The notes: generated from the sequence alone by a model not told the origin. A stretch of 64,000 bases of DNA from DASSQJ01 sp963726295 (GCA_963726295.1 CAVSBW010000012.1:1-64000); one strand, 5' to 3'. Positions 49,711 through 59,273 are shown, counted from the first letter of the stretch. Program-made: numbers and translations.

Positions 49711-51909
49711 GTGACCGACCAGCAGACCGGCGCAACCGCGCACGGGAGCGACAGCGAGAACCCGGCGATCGACACGCCGACCCCCGCCCGGGGAACGCGC
49801 CCGCGCACCAACCAGGACTGGTGGCCCGACCAGATCGACCTGTCGGTGCTGCACACCAACGGCGAGAAGTCGAACCCCCTCGGCGGCTCCTTCGACTACC
49901 GCGAGGCCTTCGCCGGCCTCGACGTCGACGCGCTGAAGGCCGACGTGATCGAGATGATGCGCACCTCCCAGGACTGGTGGCCTGCCGACTTCGGGCACTA
50001 CGGCCCGCTGTTCATCCGGATGAGCTGGCACTCGGCCGGCACCTACCGGATCGAGGACGGCCGCGGTGGCGGCGGCAAGGGCCAGCAGCGGTTCGCCCCG
50101 CTCAACAGCTGGCCCGACAACGCCAACCTCGACAAGGCCCGCCGGCTGCTCTGGCCGGTGAAGCAGAAGTACGGCCAGGCCATCTCGTGGGCCGACCTCC
50201 TCGTCTTCGCCGGCAACGTCGCGCTCGAGGACATGGGCTTCGAGACCTTCGGCTTCGGCTTCGGCCGCGAGGACGTGTGGGAGCCCGAGGAGGTCAACTG
50301 GGGCACCGAGGACACCTGGCTCGGCGACGAGCGCTACAGCGGTGAGCGTGACCTCTCCAACCCGCTGGGCGCGGTCCAGATGGGCCTGATCTACGTCAAC
50401 CCAGAGGGTCCGAACGGCGAGCCCGACCCGGTCAAGGCGGCGCTCGACATCCGGGAGACGTTCCGCCGGATGGCGATGAACGATGAGGAGACCGTCGCCC
50501 TCATCGCCGGCGGGCACACCTTCGGCAAGACGCACGGCGCCGGTGACCCCGACCTCGTCGGCACCGAGCCCGAGGGCTGCCCCGTGCACTCCATGGGCCT
50601 GGGCTGGAAGAGCGAGTACGGCAGCGGCAAGGGCCGCGACGCCATCACCTCCGGCCTCGAGGTCACGTGGACCCAGACGCCGACCGAGTGGTCGAACAGG
50701 TTCTTCGACAACCTCTTCGGCTTCGAGTGGGAGCTGACCAAGAGCCCGGCGGGTGCCTATCAGTGGCAGCCGAAGGACGGTGCCGGTGCGAAGACGGTGC
50801 CGGACCCGGAGGACGGGTCGCTGTCGCGGCCGCCGACCATGCTCACCACCGACCTGTCGCTGCGTTTCGACCCCGAGTACGAGAAGATCTCGCGGCGCTT
50901 CCACGAGAACCCCGACGAGTTCAGGCTCGCCTTCGCCAAGGCCTGGTACAAGCTGCTCCACCGCGACATGGGTCCGGTGGACCGCTACCTCGGCCCGTGG
51001 GTGCCCCAGGCCCAGCCCTGGCAGGACCCGGTGCCGGCCGCCGAGGGCCAGCCGCTCTCGGACGCCGATGTCGCCTCGCTCAAGGAGGCCGTCCTCGGGT
51101 CCGGGCTCAGCGTGACCCAGCTCGCGAGGACCGCCTGGGCCTCGGCCGCCTCGTACCGCAACACCGACAAGCGCGGCGGCGCCAACGGTGCGCGCATCGC
51201 CCTCGAGCCGATGCGCTCGTGGGAGGCCAACGAGCCGGAGGAGCTCGCCGCGGTCCTGTCGACGCTGGGGTCGGTGAAGAAGGACTTCGACGACAGGGGA
51301 GGGGCCACGGTCTCCCTCGCCGACCTCATCGTCCTCGGTGGCTGCGCCGCGGTCGAGAAGGCGGCCCGGGATGCCGGTCACGACGTGACGGTGCCGTTCA
51401 CGCCGGGGCGCACGGACGCGACCCAGGAGCAGACCGACGTCGAGTCCTTCTCCGTGCTCGAGCCCCGGGCCGACGGGTTCCGCGGCTACCTGCGCGACGG
51501 CGAGAAGGTCGCACCGGAGCGGCTGCTGCTCGAGCGTGCGTTCATGCTGGGGCTCACCGCACCGGAGATGACGGTGCTCGTCGGCGGCCTGCGCGCCCTC
51601 GGCGTCACCCACGGCGGTGGCGACCTCGGCGTCCTGACCGACCGTCCGGGCCGGCTGACCAACGACGTCTTCACGAACCTGCTGACGCCGGGCGTCACGT
51701 GGTCGACCTCGGCCACGACGGAGAACGTCTACGACAGCAGCGACGGCCGGTGGACCGCCACCGCCGCCGAGCTCGTCTTCGGCTCACACGCCCAGCTGCG
51801 TGCGCTCGCCGAGGTCTACGGCTCGGCCGACGGTGAGCAGCGGTTCGTCGACGACTTCGTCGCGGCCTGGGACAAGGTCATGATGAACGACCGGTTCGAC
51901 GTGCGCTGA
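49711..51909 (+). CDS. katG: Bifunctional catalase-peroxidase
   Basis: KatG breaks down hydrogen peroxide and also acts as peroxidase, using heme b. The distal site is Arg103-Trp106-His107 (FIRMSWHSAGTYR). The Met-Tyr-Trp adduct is completed by Tyr in GLIYVNPEGPNGEPDP and Met in FRRMAMNDEETVA, and the proximal heme ligand is His in LIAGGHTFGKTHG. The second, non-catalytic peroxidase domain fills the C-terminal half, giving the usual 732 residues. Controlled by furA upstream; followed by a strong hairpin terminator. Confidence 0.97.
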   Translation: MTDQQTGATAHGSDSENPAIDTPTPARGTRPRTNQDWWPDQIDLSVLHTNGEKSNPLGGSFDYREAFAGLDVDALKADVIEMMRTSQDWWPADFGHYGPLFIRMSWHSAGTYRIEDGRGGGGKGQQRFAPLNSWPDNANLDKARRLLWPVKQKYGQAISWADLLVFAGNVALEDMGFETFGFGFGREDVWEPEEVNWGTEDTWLGDERYSGERDLSNPLGAVQMGLIYVNPEGPNGEPDPVKAALDIRETFRRMAMNDEETVALIAGGHTFGKTHGAGDPDLVGTEPEGCPVHSMGLGWKSEYGSGKGRDAITSGLEVTWTQTPTEWSNRFFDNLFGFEWELTKSPAGAYQWQPKDGAGAKTVPDPEDGSLSRPPTMLTTDLSLRFDPEYEKISRRFHENPDEFRLAFAKAWYKLLHRDMGPVDRYLGPWVPQAQPWQDPVPAAEGQPLSDADVASLKEAVLGSGLSVTQLARTAWASAASYRNTDKRGGANGARIALEPMRSWEANEPEELAAVLSTLGSVKKDFDDRGGATVSLADLIVLGGCAAVEKAARDAGHDVTVPFTPGRTDATQEQTDVESFSVLEPRADGFRGYLRDGEKVAPERLLLERAFMLGLTAPEMTVLVGGLRALGVTHGGGDLGVLTDRPGRLTNDVFTNLLTPGVTWSTSATTENVYDSSDGRWTATAAELVFGSHAQLRALAEVYGSADGEQRFVDDFVAAWDKVMMNDRFDVR

Positions 51910-51924
51910 GCCACGGCGGACGAC

Positions 51925-51960
51925 GACGGGGCCGGGACGCGATGGCGTCCCGGCCCCGTC
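51925..51960. terminator. Strong 16-bp hairpin between convergent genes
   Basis: GACGGGGCCGGGACGC (51925-51940) pairs perfectly with GCGTCCCGGCCCCGTC (51945-51960) around a GATG loop. It lies between the ends of katG and the convergent gene at 51971, so it can serve both strands. No T-run. Confidence 0.8.
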
Positions 51961-51970
51961 GCGTGCCGGG

Positions 51971-52270
51971 TCAGTCGTCGGCGAGGCGATGCTCGATGCT
52001 GCGGACCTTGCTCTCGAGCATGCCGCTGTGGCCGGGCCGGATGTCGGCCTTGAGGACGAGCGACACGCGCGGCGAGTGGTCGGTCATCGCGTCGACGCAC
52101 CGGCCGACCACGGCCATCACCTCGTCCCACTGGCCCTCGATGTTGGTGAACATCGCATTGGTCTCGTGGGGCAACCCGGAGGCGCGGACGATGCGCACCA
52201 CCTCGGCAACGGAGTCGGCGTGGGAGCCGCTCTCGTCGGGTGTGCCGGCGATGCTGAACGCGACGATCAT
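51971..52270 (-). CDS. Thiamine-binding MTH1187-family protein, 99 aa
   Basis: ATG at 52270 (MIVAFSIAGTPDESGSHADS). The MTH1187/YkoF-like ferredoxin-type fold shows VAEVVRIVRASGLPHETNAM FTNIEGQWDEVMAVVGRCVD and RVSLVLKADIRPGHSGMLES. Members form tetramers and some bind thiamine or related small molecules; their physiological role is unsettled. It is placed between katG and aceE, and AceE itself uses thiamine diphosphate, which may be coincidence. GAGGAGCAGGATG provides a ribosome site. Confidence 0.8.
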   Translation of the reverse strand: MIVAFSIAGTPDESGSHADSVAEVVRIVRASGLPHETNAMFTNIEGQWDEVMAVVGRCVDAMTDHSPRVSLVLKADIRPGHSGMLESKVRSIEHRLADD

Positions 52271-52370
52271 CCTGCTCCTCGTGGGGGAAGGCACCGGAAC
52301 CCCGTGGGTCGCCTCGGAAGGGTCCCGGGGCGACCCCGGGTTTCCGGCACCGGGCTAGAAACCGGTGGGG

Positions 52371-55154
52371 TCAGGCGTCGCCGCCCTCGTTGCCGGACGC
52401 ACCGGCCGTGACGTCGTGCAGCCGGTAGCGGCTCGCCGCTTCGTGCGGCGCCGAGGGCTGGACCTCCCCACGGGCGGCCAGCGTCTGCAGCGCCCGTACG
52501 GCGACGGACGGGCCGTCGATGTGGAAGTAGCGCCGGGCCGCCGGCCGGGTGTCGGAGAAGCCGAAGCCGTCTGCGCCCAGTGACGCGAAGTCGCCGGGCA
52601 CCCACTGCTCGATCTGGTCCTGGACCGCCCTCATGTAGTCGCTGACCGCGACGACGGGGCCGGGCGCGTCCTGCAGCTTCTGGGTCACCCAGGGCACCTG
52701 CTGCTCCTCGTCGGGGTGCAGGAATGCCCGCTCGTCGCAGCGCAGGCCGTCGCGCCGCAGCTCGTTCCACGAGGTCACCGACCAGACGTCGGCCGCGACC
52801 TGCCAGTCGTGGGCCAGCAGCTCCTGGGCCTCGAGCACCCACGGCAGCGCGACCCCGGACGCGAGCAGCTGCACGCGAGGGGCGTCGTCGGGGAGACCGT
52901 CGGTGTCGGCCGCGCGGAAGCGGTACATCCCCTTGAGCAGGCCCTCACGGTCGAGGTCCTTCGGCTCGGCCGGCTGCTGCAACGGCTCGTTGTAGACCGT
53001 GAGGTAGTACATGACGTTGCGCTCGTCGAGCGTCAGCGAGTCGTCGGTGCCGTACATCCGGTGCAGGCCGTCCTGCACGATGTGCGCGATCTCGTAGGCC
53101 CACGCCGGGTCGTAGTGGACCACCGCCGGGTTGGTGGCCGCCAGGAGGGGGGAGTGGCCGTCGGCGTGCTGGAGGCCCTCCCCGGTGAGGGTCGTGCGAC
53201 CGGCAGTGGCGCCGATGAGGAATCCGCGCGTCATCTGGTCCGCGGCGGCCCAGAAGGCGTCGCCGGTGCGCTGGAACCCGAACATCGAGTAGAAGACGTA
53301 GACCGGAATCATCGGCTCGTGGTGAGTGGCGTAGCTCGTGCCGGCCGCCGTGAACGCCGACACCGATCCGCCCTCGTTGATGCCGAGGTGGAGGATCTGC
53401 CCGTCGGTCGCCTCGCGGTAGGCCAGCATCAGCTCGGCGTCGACCGGGGTGTAGCGCTGACCGTGCGGGTTGTAGATCTTGATCGTCGAGAAGAAGCTGT
53501 CCATCCCGAAGGTCCGGGCCTCGTCGGGGATGATCGGCACGATCCGCTTGCCGAACTCCTTGTCGCGCATGAGGTCCTTGAGGAGACGGACGAACGCCAT
53601 CGTCGTCGCGATCTCCTGCTTGCCGGAGCCCTTCTTCACCTGGCCGTAGGCGGCGTCGTCGGGCAGGTGCACCGGGTGGTGCGTGACCCGGCGTTCGGGC
53701 ACGCCGCCGCCGAGCTTCCGGCGACGCTCCAGGGCGTACTGGATGACCTCGTCGTCGTCGCCCGGGTGGTAGTAGGGCGCGCTGTACGGGTCGGCCTCGA
53801 GCTGCTCGTCGGTGACCGGGATGGAGAGGGAGTCACGGAAGGACTTGAGGTCGTCGAGCGTGAACTTCTTCATCTGGTGCGTGGCGTTGCGACCCGCGAA
53901 CGAGGTGCCGAGGCCGTAGCCCTTGATCGTCTTCGCGAGGATCACCGTGGGCTGGCCGGTGTGGCTGACCGCTGCCTGGTAGGCGGCGTAGACCTTGTGG
54001 TAGTCGTGGCCGCCCCGCTTTAGCTTCCACCAGATGTCCTCGTCGGACCAGTCTGCGACGAGCTTGCGCGTCCGGGGGTCCTCGTTGAAGAAGTGCTCGC
54101 GGACGTAGCGGCCGTCGTTCGCGCGGAAGGTCTGGTAGTCGCCGTCCGACGTCGAGTTCATGAGGTGGACGAGGGCGCCGTCGCCGTCGGCGGCGAGCAG
54201 CGGGTCCCAGCCCCGGCCCCAGATGACCTTGATGACGTTCCAGCCCGCGCCCCGGAAGAAGGCCTCGAGCTCCTGCACGATCTTGCCGTTCCCGCGCACG
54301 GGGCCGTCGAGGCGCTGGAGGTTGCAGTTGACGACGAAGGTCAGGTTGTCGAGCTCCTCCGAGGCCGCGATCTGCAGGGCGCCGCGGGCCTCGGGCTCGT
54401 CCATCTCCCCGTCGCCGAGGAAGGCCCAGACGTGCTGGTCGGAGGTGTCCTTCAGGCCGCGGCCGGCGAGGTACTTGTTGAACTGCGCCTGGTAGATCGC
54501 GTTTATCGGGCCGAGGCCCATCGACACCGTCGGGAACTCCCAGAAGTCCGGCATGAGCCGCGGGTGCGGGTAGCTCGGCAGGCCGAGCGGCTTGTCGTCG
54601 ACGACGTGGCTGTGCTCCTGGCGGAAGCCGTCGAGGCGGTCCGCGGAGATGCGGCCCTCGAGGAAGGCCCGGGCGTACATGCCGGGGCTGGCGTGCCCCT
54701 GGAAGAACACCTGGTCGCCCCCACCCGGGTGGTCCTTGCCGCGGAAGAAGTGGTTGAGGCCGACCTCGTACAGGGTGGCCGCGGAGGCGTAGGTGGAGAT
54801 GTGGCCGCCGACACCCACCCCGGGTCGCTGAGCGCGGTGGACGATCATCGCGGCGTTCCAGCGCAGGTAGGCGCGGAACCGGCGCTCGACCTCCTCGTCG
54901 CCGGGGAACCACGGCTCCTGCTCGGGCGAGATGGTGTTGACGTAGTCGGTGGTCGTCAGCGACGGCACGCCCACCTGCATCGCGCGGGCCCGCTCGAGCA
55001 GCCTCAGCATGAGGTAGCGGGCACGCATCCGCCCCGGGCCGTCGATCACGGCGTCGAGGCTGGCCAGCCACTCGTCGGTCTCGCTGGTGTCGATGTCCGG
55101 CAGGTGGGTGGGGATGCCGTTGAGGATGGGGCCGACGTTCTCGTGGAGAGCCAC
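52371..55154 (-). CDS. aceE: Pyruvate dehydrogenase E1 component, homodimeric
   Basis: AceE decarboxylates pyruvate with thiamine diphosphate and acetylates lipoyl E2. The 927-residue protein has the TPP motif GDGEMDEPEARGALQIAASE through NCNLQ (about 253-285), RGSTFAGRNATHQMKK-type loops (LGTSFAGRNATHQMKKF), and the central and C-terminal transketolase domains (VYVFYSMFGFQRTGDAFWAA, AGRTTLTGEGLQHADGHSP). ATG at 55154 follows AAAGGACGA. Actinobacteria use this homodimeric type in a mixed PDH/OGDH complex. In mycobacteria aceE is next to fasR; here argG-furA-katG lies between them. Confidence 0.96.
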   Translation of the reverse strand: MALHENVGPILNGIPTHLPDIDTSETDEWLASLDAVIDGPGRMRARYLMLRLLERARAMQVGVPSLTTTDYVNTISPEQEPWFPGDEEVERRFRAYLRWNAAMIVHRAQRPGVGVGGHISTYASAATLYEVGLNHFFRGKDHPGGGDQVFFQGHASPGMYARAFLEGRISADRLDGFRQEHSHVVDDKPLGLPSYPHPRLMPDFWEFPTVSMGLGPINAIYQAQFNKYLAGRGLKDTSDQHVWAFLGDGEMDEPEARGALQIAASEELDNLTFVVNCNLQRLDGPVRGNGKIVQELEAFFRGAGWNVIKVIWGRGWDPLLAADGDGALVHLMNSTSDGDYQTFRANDGRYVREHFFNEDPRTRKLVADWSDEDIWWKLKRGGHDYHKVYAAYQAAVSHTGQPTVILAKTIKGYGLGTSFAGRNATHQMKKFTLDDLKSFRDSLSIPVTDEQLEADPYSAPYYHPGDDDEVIQYALERRRKLGGGVPERRVTHHPVHLPDDAAYGQVKKGSGKQEIATTMAFVRLLKDLMRDKEFGKRIVPIIPDEARTFGMDSFFSTIKIYNPHGQRYTPVDAELMLAYREATDGQILHLGINEGGSVSAFTAAGTSYATHHEPMIPVYVFYSMFGFQRTGDAFWAAADQMTRGFLIGATAGRTTLTGEGLQHADGHSPLLAATNPAVVHYDPAWAYEIAHIVQDGLHRMYGTDDSLTLDERNVMYYLTVYNEPLQQPAEPKDLDREGLLKGMYRFRAADTDGLPDDAPRVQLLASGVALPWVLEAQELLAHDWQVAADVWSVTSWNELRRDGLRCDERAFLHPDEEQQVPWVTQKLQDAPGPVVAVSDYMRAVQDQIEQWVPGDFASLGADGFGFSDTRPAARRYFHIDGPSVAVRALQTLAARGEVQPSAPHEAASRYRLHDVTAGASGNEGGDA

Positions 55155-55281
55155 GCGCTCGTCCTTTCACCGGTCGCAGGTCGCCCCGGTCCAGGGGCGG
55201 GTCCCACCCATCTTTCACCCGAACGCACCCGGCGTCACAATCACGTGACCACGGATCGGCCTCCTCGCCGAGCCGTCCGCC

Positions 55282-56103
55282 TCAGCCACCGACCCGGTCG
55301 GGGCGCGAGTACACCGAGAACCTCGGCGCGCGGGTGAAGGCGACCAGTGTCATCCCCACCTCCCGGGCGAGGTCGACCGCGAGGGACGTCGGGGCTCCGA
55401 CGGCGACGAGGGCGGGAATGCCGGCCATGCTCGCCTTCTGGGCCAGCTCGAAGCTGGCGCGCGCGCTCACGACGAGGACGGTGCCGGCCAGGGGCAGCTC
55501 GCGCTCGCGGACGACGGCGCCGACGAGCTTGTCGACGGCGTTGTGCCGGCCGACGTCCTCGCGGACGGCCACGAGGGTGCCGTCGGGACGGGCCAGGCCC
55601 GCGGCGTGGGCGCCGCCGGTCCGCGCGAACACGGACTGGTGGGTCGACAGGACGTCCGGGAGGCCCGCGACCACGGCGGGGTCGAGGACGAGCGGGTCGT
55701 CGGCGACCGGGTGTCGGCTGTTCGTGCGCACGGCGTCCACCGACGCCGAGCCACAGACCCCGCACGCGCTCGTCATCGCCTCCGCGCGGTCACGCGCCGG
55801 TCGCAGCAGGGTGACCCCCGGGGCGAGCGTGGCCTCGACGACGTTGAAGGTCGGCGAGCCGGTCTCGTCGACGTCGGTGCAGTGCATCATCGTCGCGACG
55901 TCATCGGCCGAGCCGACCATCCCCTCCGTGACGAGGTGGCCCAGGGTGAGGTCGAAGTCGTCGCCCGGCGTGCGCATGGTCGTCGTCACGACGTCGTCGC
56001 CGACCCGGATCTCCAGCGGCTCCTCGACCACGACGGTGTCGGCCCGCTCGACGCGGTCGGCGCGCTCGACGTCGACCCGCGTCCTCGGAACCCGCGTCGT
56101 CAT
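55282..56103 (-). CDS. fdhD: Formate dehydrogenase accessory sulfurtransferase FdhD
   Basis: FdhD passes sulfur from a cysteine desulfurase to the molybdenum/bis-MGD cofactor of formate dehydrogenase. The start is ATG at 56103 (MTTRVPRTRVDVERADRVER). The active C-x2-C is in AMTSACGVCGSASVDAV, and conserved segments are GGAHAAGLARPDGTLVAVRE DVGRHNAVDKLVGA and VLVVSARASFELAQKASMAG. No formate dehydrogenase or molybdenum-cofactor gene is in this window. The FmdE-like protein at 11363 could be connected, but only by association in other genomes. Confidence 0.92.
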   Translation of the reverse strand: MTTRVPRTRVDVERADRVERADTVVVEEPLEIRVGDDVVTTTMRTPGDDFDLTLGHLVTEGMVGSADDVATMMHCTDVDETGSPTFNVVEATLAPGVTLLRPARDRAEAMTSACGVCGSASVDAVRTNSRHPVADDPLVLDPAVVAGLPDVLSTHQSVFARTGGAHAAGLARPDGTLVAVREDVGRHNAVDKLVGAVVRERELPLAGTVLVVSARASFELAQKASMAGIPALVAVGAPTSLAVDLAREVGMTLVAFTRAPRFSVYSRPDRVGG

Positions 56104-56174
56104 CCTGCCCACGCGCCCATGGAAGCACAGGGAGCCCGTGTGTCGTGGCGTGTGGCCTGAGGCAGACTGGGCAC

Positions 56175-56690
56175 GTGTCTGAGCAGGTCCCACCCGTCGA
56201 TGCGCCCGCCACGGTCACCCTGCGGGGGGCCGAGCTGCCCTGGCGACCGGTCTCCCCGGCGCTGCGCACGGTTCGCCTGCTGACCCTGGCCGCCGTCACG
56301 GCCCCCCTGGTCCTCGCCGGAGCCGTCCTGGCGGTGCTCCTGACGCCGTGGGTGTGGCTGGCGGTGCTCGGGGTGCTGCTGCTCGCTGCGTGGGGAGCGT
56401 GGGTGGTCCACCGGCAGGTCGGCGCCATCTCGTGGGTCGAGCTCGACGAGGAGATCGTCATCCGCAAGGGTCGGCTCTTCCGCTCGCTCGTCAGCGTCCC
56501 CTACGGACGCCTCCAGTACGTCGACATCCAGTCAGGGCCGCTGGCGCGGGCCTTCGGCATCGCCTCCTGTGAGATCCACACGGCGTCACCGGAGAGCGGT
56601 GGCTCGCTCCCCGGACTGCCCACGGAGGAGGCCGAGGCCCTGCGGGCGCGGCTGGCGGCCCGCGGAGAGGCGCAGCGGGCGGGACTGTGA
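56175..56690 (+). CDS. PH-domain (bPH2/YdbS-like) membrane protein, 171 aa
   Basis: GTG at 56175. Two adjacent transmembrane segments (LLTLAAVTAPLVLAGAVLAV and WVWLAVLGVLLLAAWGAWVV) precede a bacterial PH domain: ISWVELDEEIVIRKGRLFRS LVSVPYGRLQYVDIQSGPLA RAFGIASCEIHTAS. The pattern equals YdbS of Bacillus. It overlaps the following larger PH-domain gene by four bases (GTGA), as ydbS and ydbT do. The pair is implicated in membrane stress or resistance in Bacillus; in Actinobacteria the role is open. Confidence 0.88.
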   Translation: MSEQVPPVDAPATVTLRGAELPWRPVSPALRTVRLLTLAAVTAPLVLAGAVLAVLLTPWVWLAVLGVLLLAAWGAWVVHRQVGAISWVELDEEIVIRKGRLFRSLVSVPYGRLQYVDIQSGPLARAFGIASCEIHTASPESGGSLPGLPTEEAEALRARLAARGEAQRAGL

Positions 56691-58186
56691 TCGAACCCGT
56701 CCCCCCGCCGCCCGCCCCCGACGAGGGCTGGCAGCGGCTGCACCCGCTCTCGCCGTTGCTGCGCGGCGGTGTCGTGCTGCTCGCCGTGCTCGGGTACGTC
56801 GCCACCCAGCTCGTCGACGAGGTGCTGAGCTCGGTCGACGTCGGCGTGCCGGGTGGGTCTCCCGGTGAGGTCCCGGACGGTGGTGCGTTCGAGCAGGCCC
56901 GGGCCTACCCGCTCGTGGCGCTCGGCGTCGTCCTCCTCGTGCTCGTCGCGGTCGCCCTCGTCGGCTGGGTGTCGTGGCGGTTCTCCCGCTTCCGGGTGGG
57001 GAGCAGCCAGGTCGAGCTGCGCACCGGCGTGCTGTTCCGCCAGCACCGGCAGGTCGCGCTCGAACGCATCCAGGCCGTCGAGCTCGCCCGGCCGATCCTC
57101 GCGCGGGTCACCGGGCTGGCCAAGGTGGTGGTGCAGTCGGCCGGGGGCGCCGACTCCAACCTCACGCTCGCCTTCCTCGAGGCGGGCCGCGCCGAGGCGC
57201 TGCGCGTGCACCTGCTCGAGCTCGCCGGCCGCAGCGACGAGCGCGCGCAGGGAGCGGCGACGGAGTCCCCCGGAGAGGGCGAGGCCGCGCGGCCCCCTGC
57301 CGGGGAGGAGGAGCCCCTCTTCACCGTTCCCAACGGACGCCTGCTCGTCGCCACCATCCTGCACGGGTCGACCATCGTGCTCGGGGCGGTCGCGCTGGCG
57401 TTGGTGTGGTCGGGGCAGCTCGGGCAGTTCGCCGTCGTCTTCGCGGGGGTACCGGCACTGCTGCCGGTCGCCTTCGGGGTCGCCGTCGGCCGGGTCAAGG
57501 AGCTCCTGACCAACGGCAACTTCTCCATGGCCCGGACCGCGACGTCACTCCGCGTGCGCCACGGTCTGACCGACCTGCGCCATGCCACCATCCCGCTCCA
57601 CCGCGTCCAGGCCGTCGAGGTGCTGCAACCGCTGTGGTGGCGGCCCCTCGGGTGGTGGCGGGTCCGGGTCAACGTGGCGGGGGTGCACGCGTTGGGGGAG
57701 GACTCGCTGCAGACCACCCTGCTCCCGGTCGGCGGTGCCGACGACGTGCTCACGGTGCTGGTGAGCCTCGGCGCGCAGCGTGAGGACCCCCACCTCGCCG
57801 AGGCGCTGTTCGGTGCCGGTGGCGAGGCGGGCTGGGTCGGGGTGCCGAGGCGGGCGCGCTGGCTGGACCCGTGGGTGTGGCGGCGCTCGGGCTTCCTGCT
57901 GGCGCCGCACGCCGTGATCCTGCGCCGCGGGCGCTGGGGCCGACGGACGAGCGTGGTGCCCTACGCCCGGGTGCAGTCGCTGACCCTGGGCCAGGGCCCG
58001 CTGCAGCGACGGCTCGGGCTGGCCCGGGCGGGCATCGTCTCCACCCCGGGCCCGGTGTCGACGGACCTGGATCACCTCGCCGAGGACGACGCCGTACTGT
58101 TCCTCGACGTCGTCGCCGCCCGGGCCCGTGCGGCGCGCCGGGAGGTGCCGGCTCTTGCACGCGGCCGGGCACCGTTGGTGGACTAG
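56687..58186 (+). CDS. PH-domain (bPH2/YdbT-like) membrane protein, 499 aa
   Basis: GTG at 56687 overlaps the YdbS-like gene. There are two pairs of transmembrane helices (GGVVLLAVLGYVATQLVDEV, YPLVALGVVLLVLVAVALVG, LLVATILHGSTIVLGAVALA, VFAGVPALLPVAFGVAVGRV) and three PH domains: SQVELRTGVLFRQHRQVALE at 105-200, ATSLRVRHGLTDLRHATIPL at 285-360 and HAVILRRGRWGRRTSVVPYA RVQSLTLGQGPLQRRLGLAR near the end. It is co-translated with the smaller partner, probably as a membrane complex. Confidence 0.88.
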   Translation: MIEPVPPPPAPDEGWQRLHPLSPLLRGGVVLLAVLGYVATQLVDEVLSSVDVGVPGGSPGEVPDGGAFEQARAYPLVALGVVLLVLVAVALVGWVSWRFSRFRVGSSQVELRTGVLFRQHRQVALERIQAVELARPILARVTGLAKVVVQSAGGADSNLTLAFLEAGRAEALRVHLLELAGRSDERAQGAATESPGEGEAARPPAGEEEPLFTVPNGRLLVATILHGSTIVLGAVALALVWSGQLGQFAVVFAGVPALLPVAFGVAVGRVKELLTNGNFSMARTATSLRVRHGLTDLRHATIPLHRVQAVEVLQPLWWRPLGWWRVRVNVAGVHALGEDSLQTTLLPVGGADDVLTVLVSLGAQREDPHLAEALFGAGGEAGWVGVPRRARWLDPWVWRRSGFLLAPHAVILRRGRWGRRTSVVPYARVQSLTLGQGPLQRRLGLARAGIVSTPGPVSTDLDHLAEDDAVLFLDVVAARARAARREVPALARGRAPLVD

Positions 58187-58222
58187 ACCCAGCGCACATC
58201 CCTGTCGTGAAAGGCTGAGCAC

Positions 58223-58666
58223 GTGAACACCCCCGCCCCGCCACCGGTCGACCCCGGGTCGAACGGCACAGGCGCCGTGGACCGTCTCGGGTTCGCCCGG
58301 AACCACGTCGTCCAGGAGTTCGGCTATGACGCCGACGTCGACGACGACTTCAGGTTCGCCGTCGAGGACGCGTGCGGTGCCGAGATGGAGGACGACGACT
58401 ACACCGGGGCGGCCGACGCCGTGCTGCTGTGGTTCCGCGAGGACGACGGTGACCTCGGGGATGCCCTCGTCGACATGGTCGGTGTCCTCGGCGACGGCGG
58501 CTTCGTCGTGCTGCTCACCCCGAAGAGCAACGGGGGAGAGGTGGACCCGAGCGACATCGACGAGGCCGCGGTGACCGCCGGTCTGCACCTGGCCGGCACC
58601 TTCAACGCCTCGCCCGAGTGGCGCGCCCACAAGCTGGTCTCGCCAAAGGCCCCGCGGCCCCGCTGA
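58223..58666 (+). CDS. DUF3052-family protein, 147 aa
   Basis: GTG at 58223. The conserved core is DRLGFARNHVVQEFGYDADV DDDFRFAVEDACGAEMEDDD YTGAADAVLLWFREDDGDLG and DIDEAAVTAGLHLAGTFNAS. It belongs to DUF3052, with M. tuberculosis Rv2239c as the syntenic member between aceE and ahpE. It is strongly acidic and cytosolic. Function unknown; the fixed position next to aceE and ahpE is its best clue. Confidence 0.88.
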   Translation: MNTPAPPPVDPGSNGTGAVDRLGFARNHVVQEFGYDADVDDDFRFAVEDACGAEMEDDDYTGAADAVLLWFREDDGDLGDALVDMVGVLGDGGFVVLLTPKSNGGEVDPSDIDEAAVTAGLHLAGTFNASPEWRAHKLVSPKAPRPR

Positions 58667-58739
58667 GGTCAACCCAGGGGTGTCGAACCTCGCAGGTCTC
58701 GGAGGCCTCCGGGCCCGTGAGCGCTGGCAGGATGTGGGC

Positions 58740-59222
58740 ATGACGACGACCCCCTCGCACCCTCTCGGCGTCGGCGACACCGCGCCGGACTTCGCGCTGC
58801 GGGACCAGCACGGTTCCGAGGTGCGGCTCTCCGAGCTGACGGCCGAGAAGAACGTGGTCGTCGTCTTCTTCCCGTTCGCCTTCTCCGGCATCTGCACGGG
58901 CGAGCTCGACGAGATCCGCGACCACCTCGAGCGCTTCGTCTCCGACGACCTCCAGGTCGTGTGCGTCTCCTGCGACCCGGTGTACACCAGCCGCGCGTGG
59001 GCGGACATCCAGGGCTACTTCTTCCCGCTGCTCTCGGACTTCTGGCCGCACGGGGAGGTGGCTCGCGCCTACGGCGTCCTCAACGACGCGACGGGCGCGG
59101 CGATCCGCGGGACCTTCCTCGTCGGCCGGGACGGCGTCATCCGGTGGACCCTGGTCAACGGCCCCGGGGAGCGGCGTGACTTCTCCGGCCTGCCGGCCGA
59201 GGTCCAGACACTGGCCTCCTGA
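58740..59222 (+). CDS. ahpE: AhpE-type peroxiredoxin, 160 aa
   Basis: ATG at 58740. The thioredoxin-like fold has the peroxidatic Cys52 in FFPFAFSGICTGELDEIRDH (P-x3-T/S-x2-C region) and further cysteines in VVCVSCDPVYTSRAW (about 79 and 82). AhpE of M. tuberculosis (Rv2238c) is a one-cysteine peroxiredoxin reduced by mycothiol systems and sits in the same gene order. It reduces hydroperoxides and peroxynitrite in the cytosol. The CVSC pair leaves open a two-cysteine mechanism. Confidence 0.9.
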   Translation: MTTTPSHPLGVGDTAPDFALRDQHGSEVRLSELTAEKNVVVVFFPFAFSGICTGELDEIRDHLERFVSDDLQVVCVSCDPVYTSRAWADIQGYFFPLLSDFWPHGEVARAYGVLNDATGAAIRGTFLVGRDGVIRWTLVNGPGERRDFSGLPAEVQTLAS

Positions 59223-59273
59223 CACAATGACCGCGGTCGGCCGGGCTCCCGCATCGTCGGGTGACGGTCACCG

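Noticed and set aside
52331..52371. Hairpin at the end of aceE as an intrinsic terminator
   Set aside because: The stem has a two-base bulge, overlaps the stop codon and has no T-run, so it is not listed as a feature.
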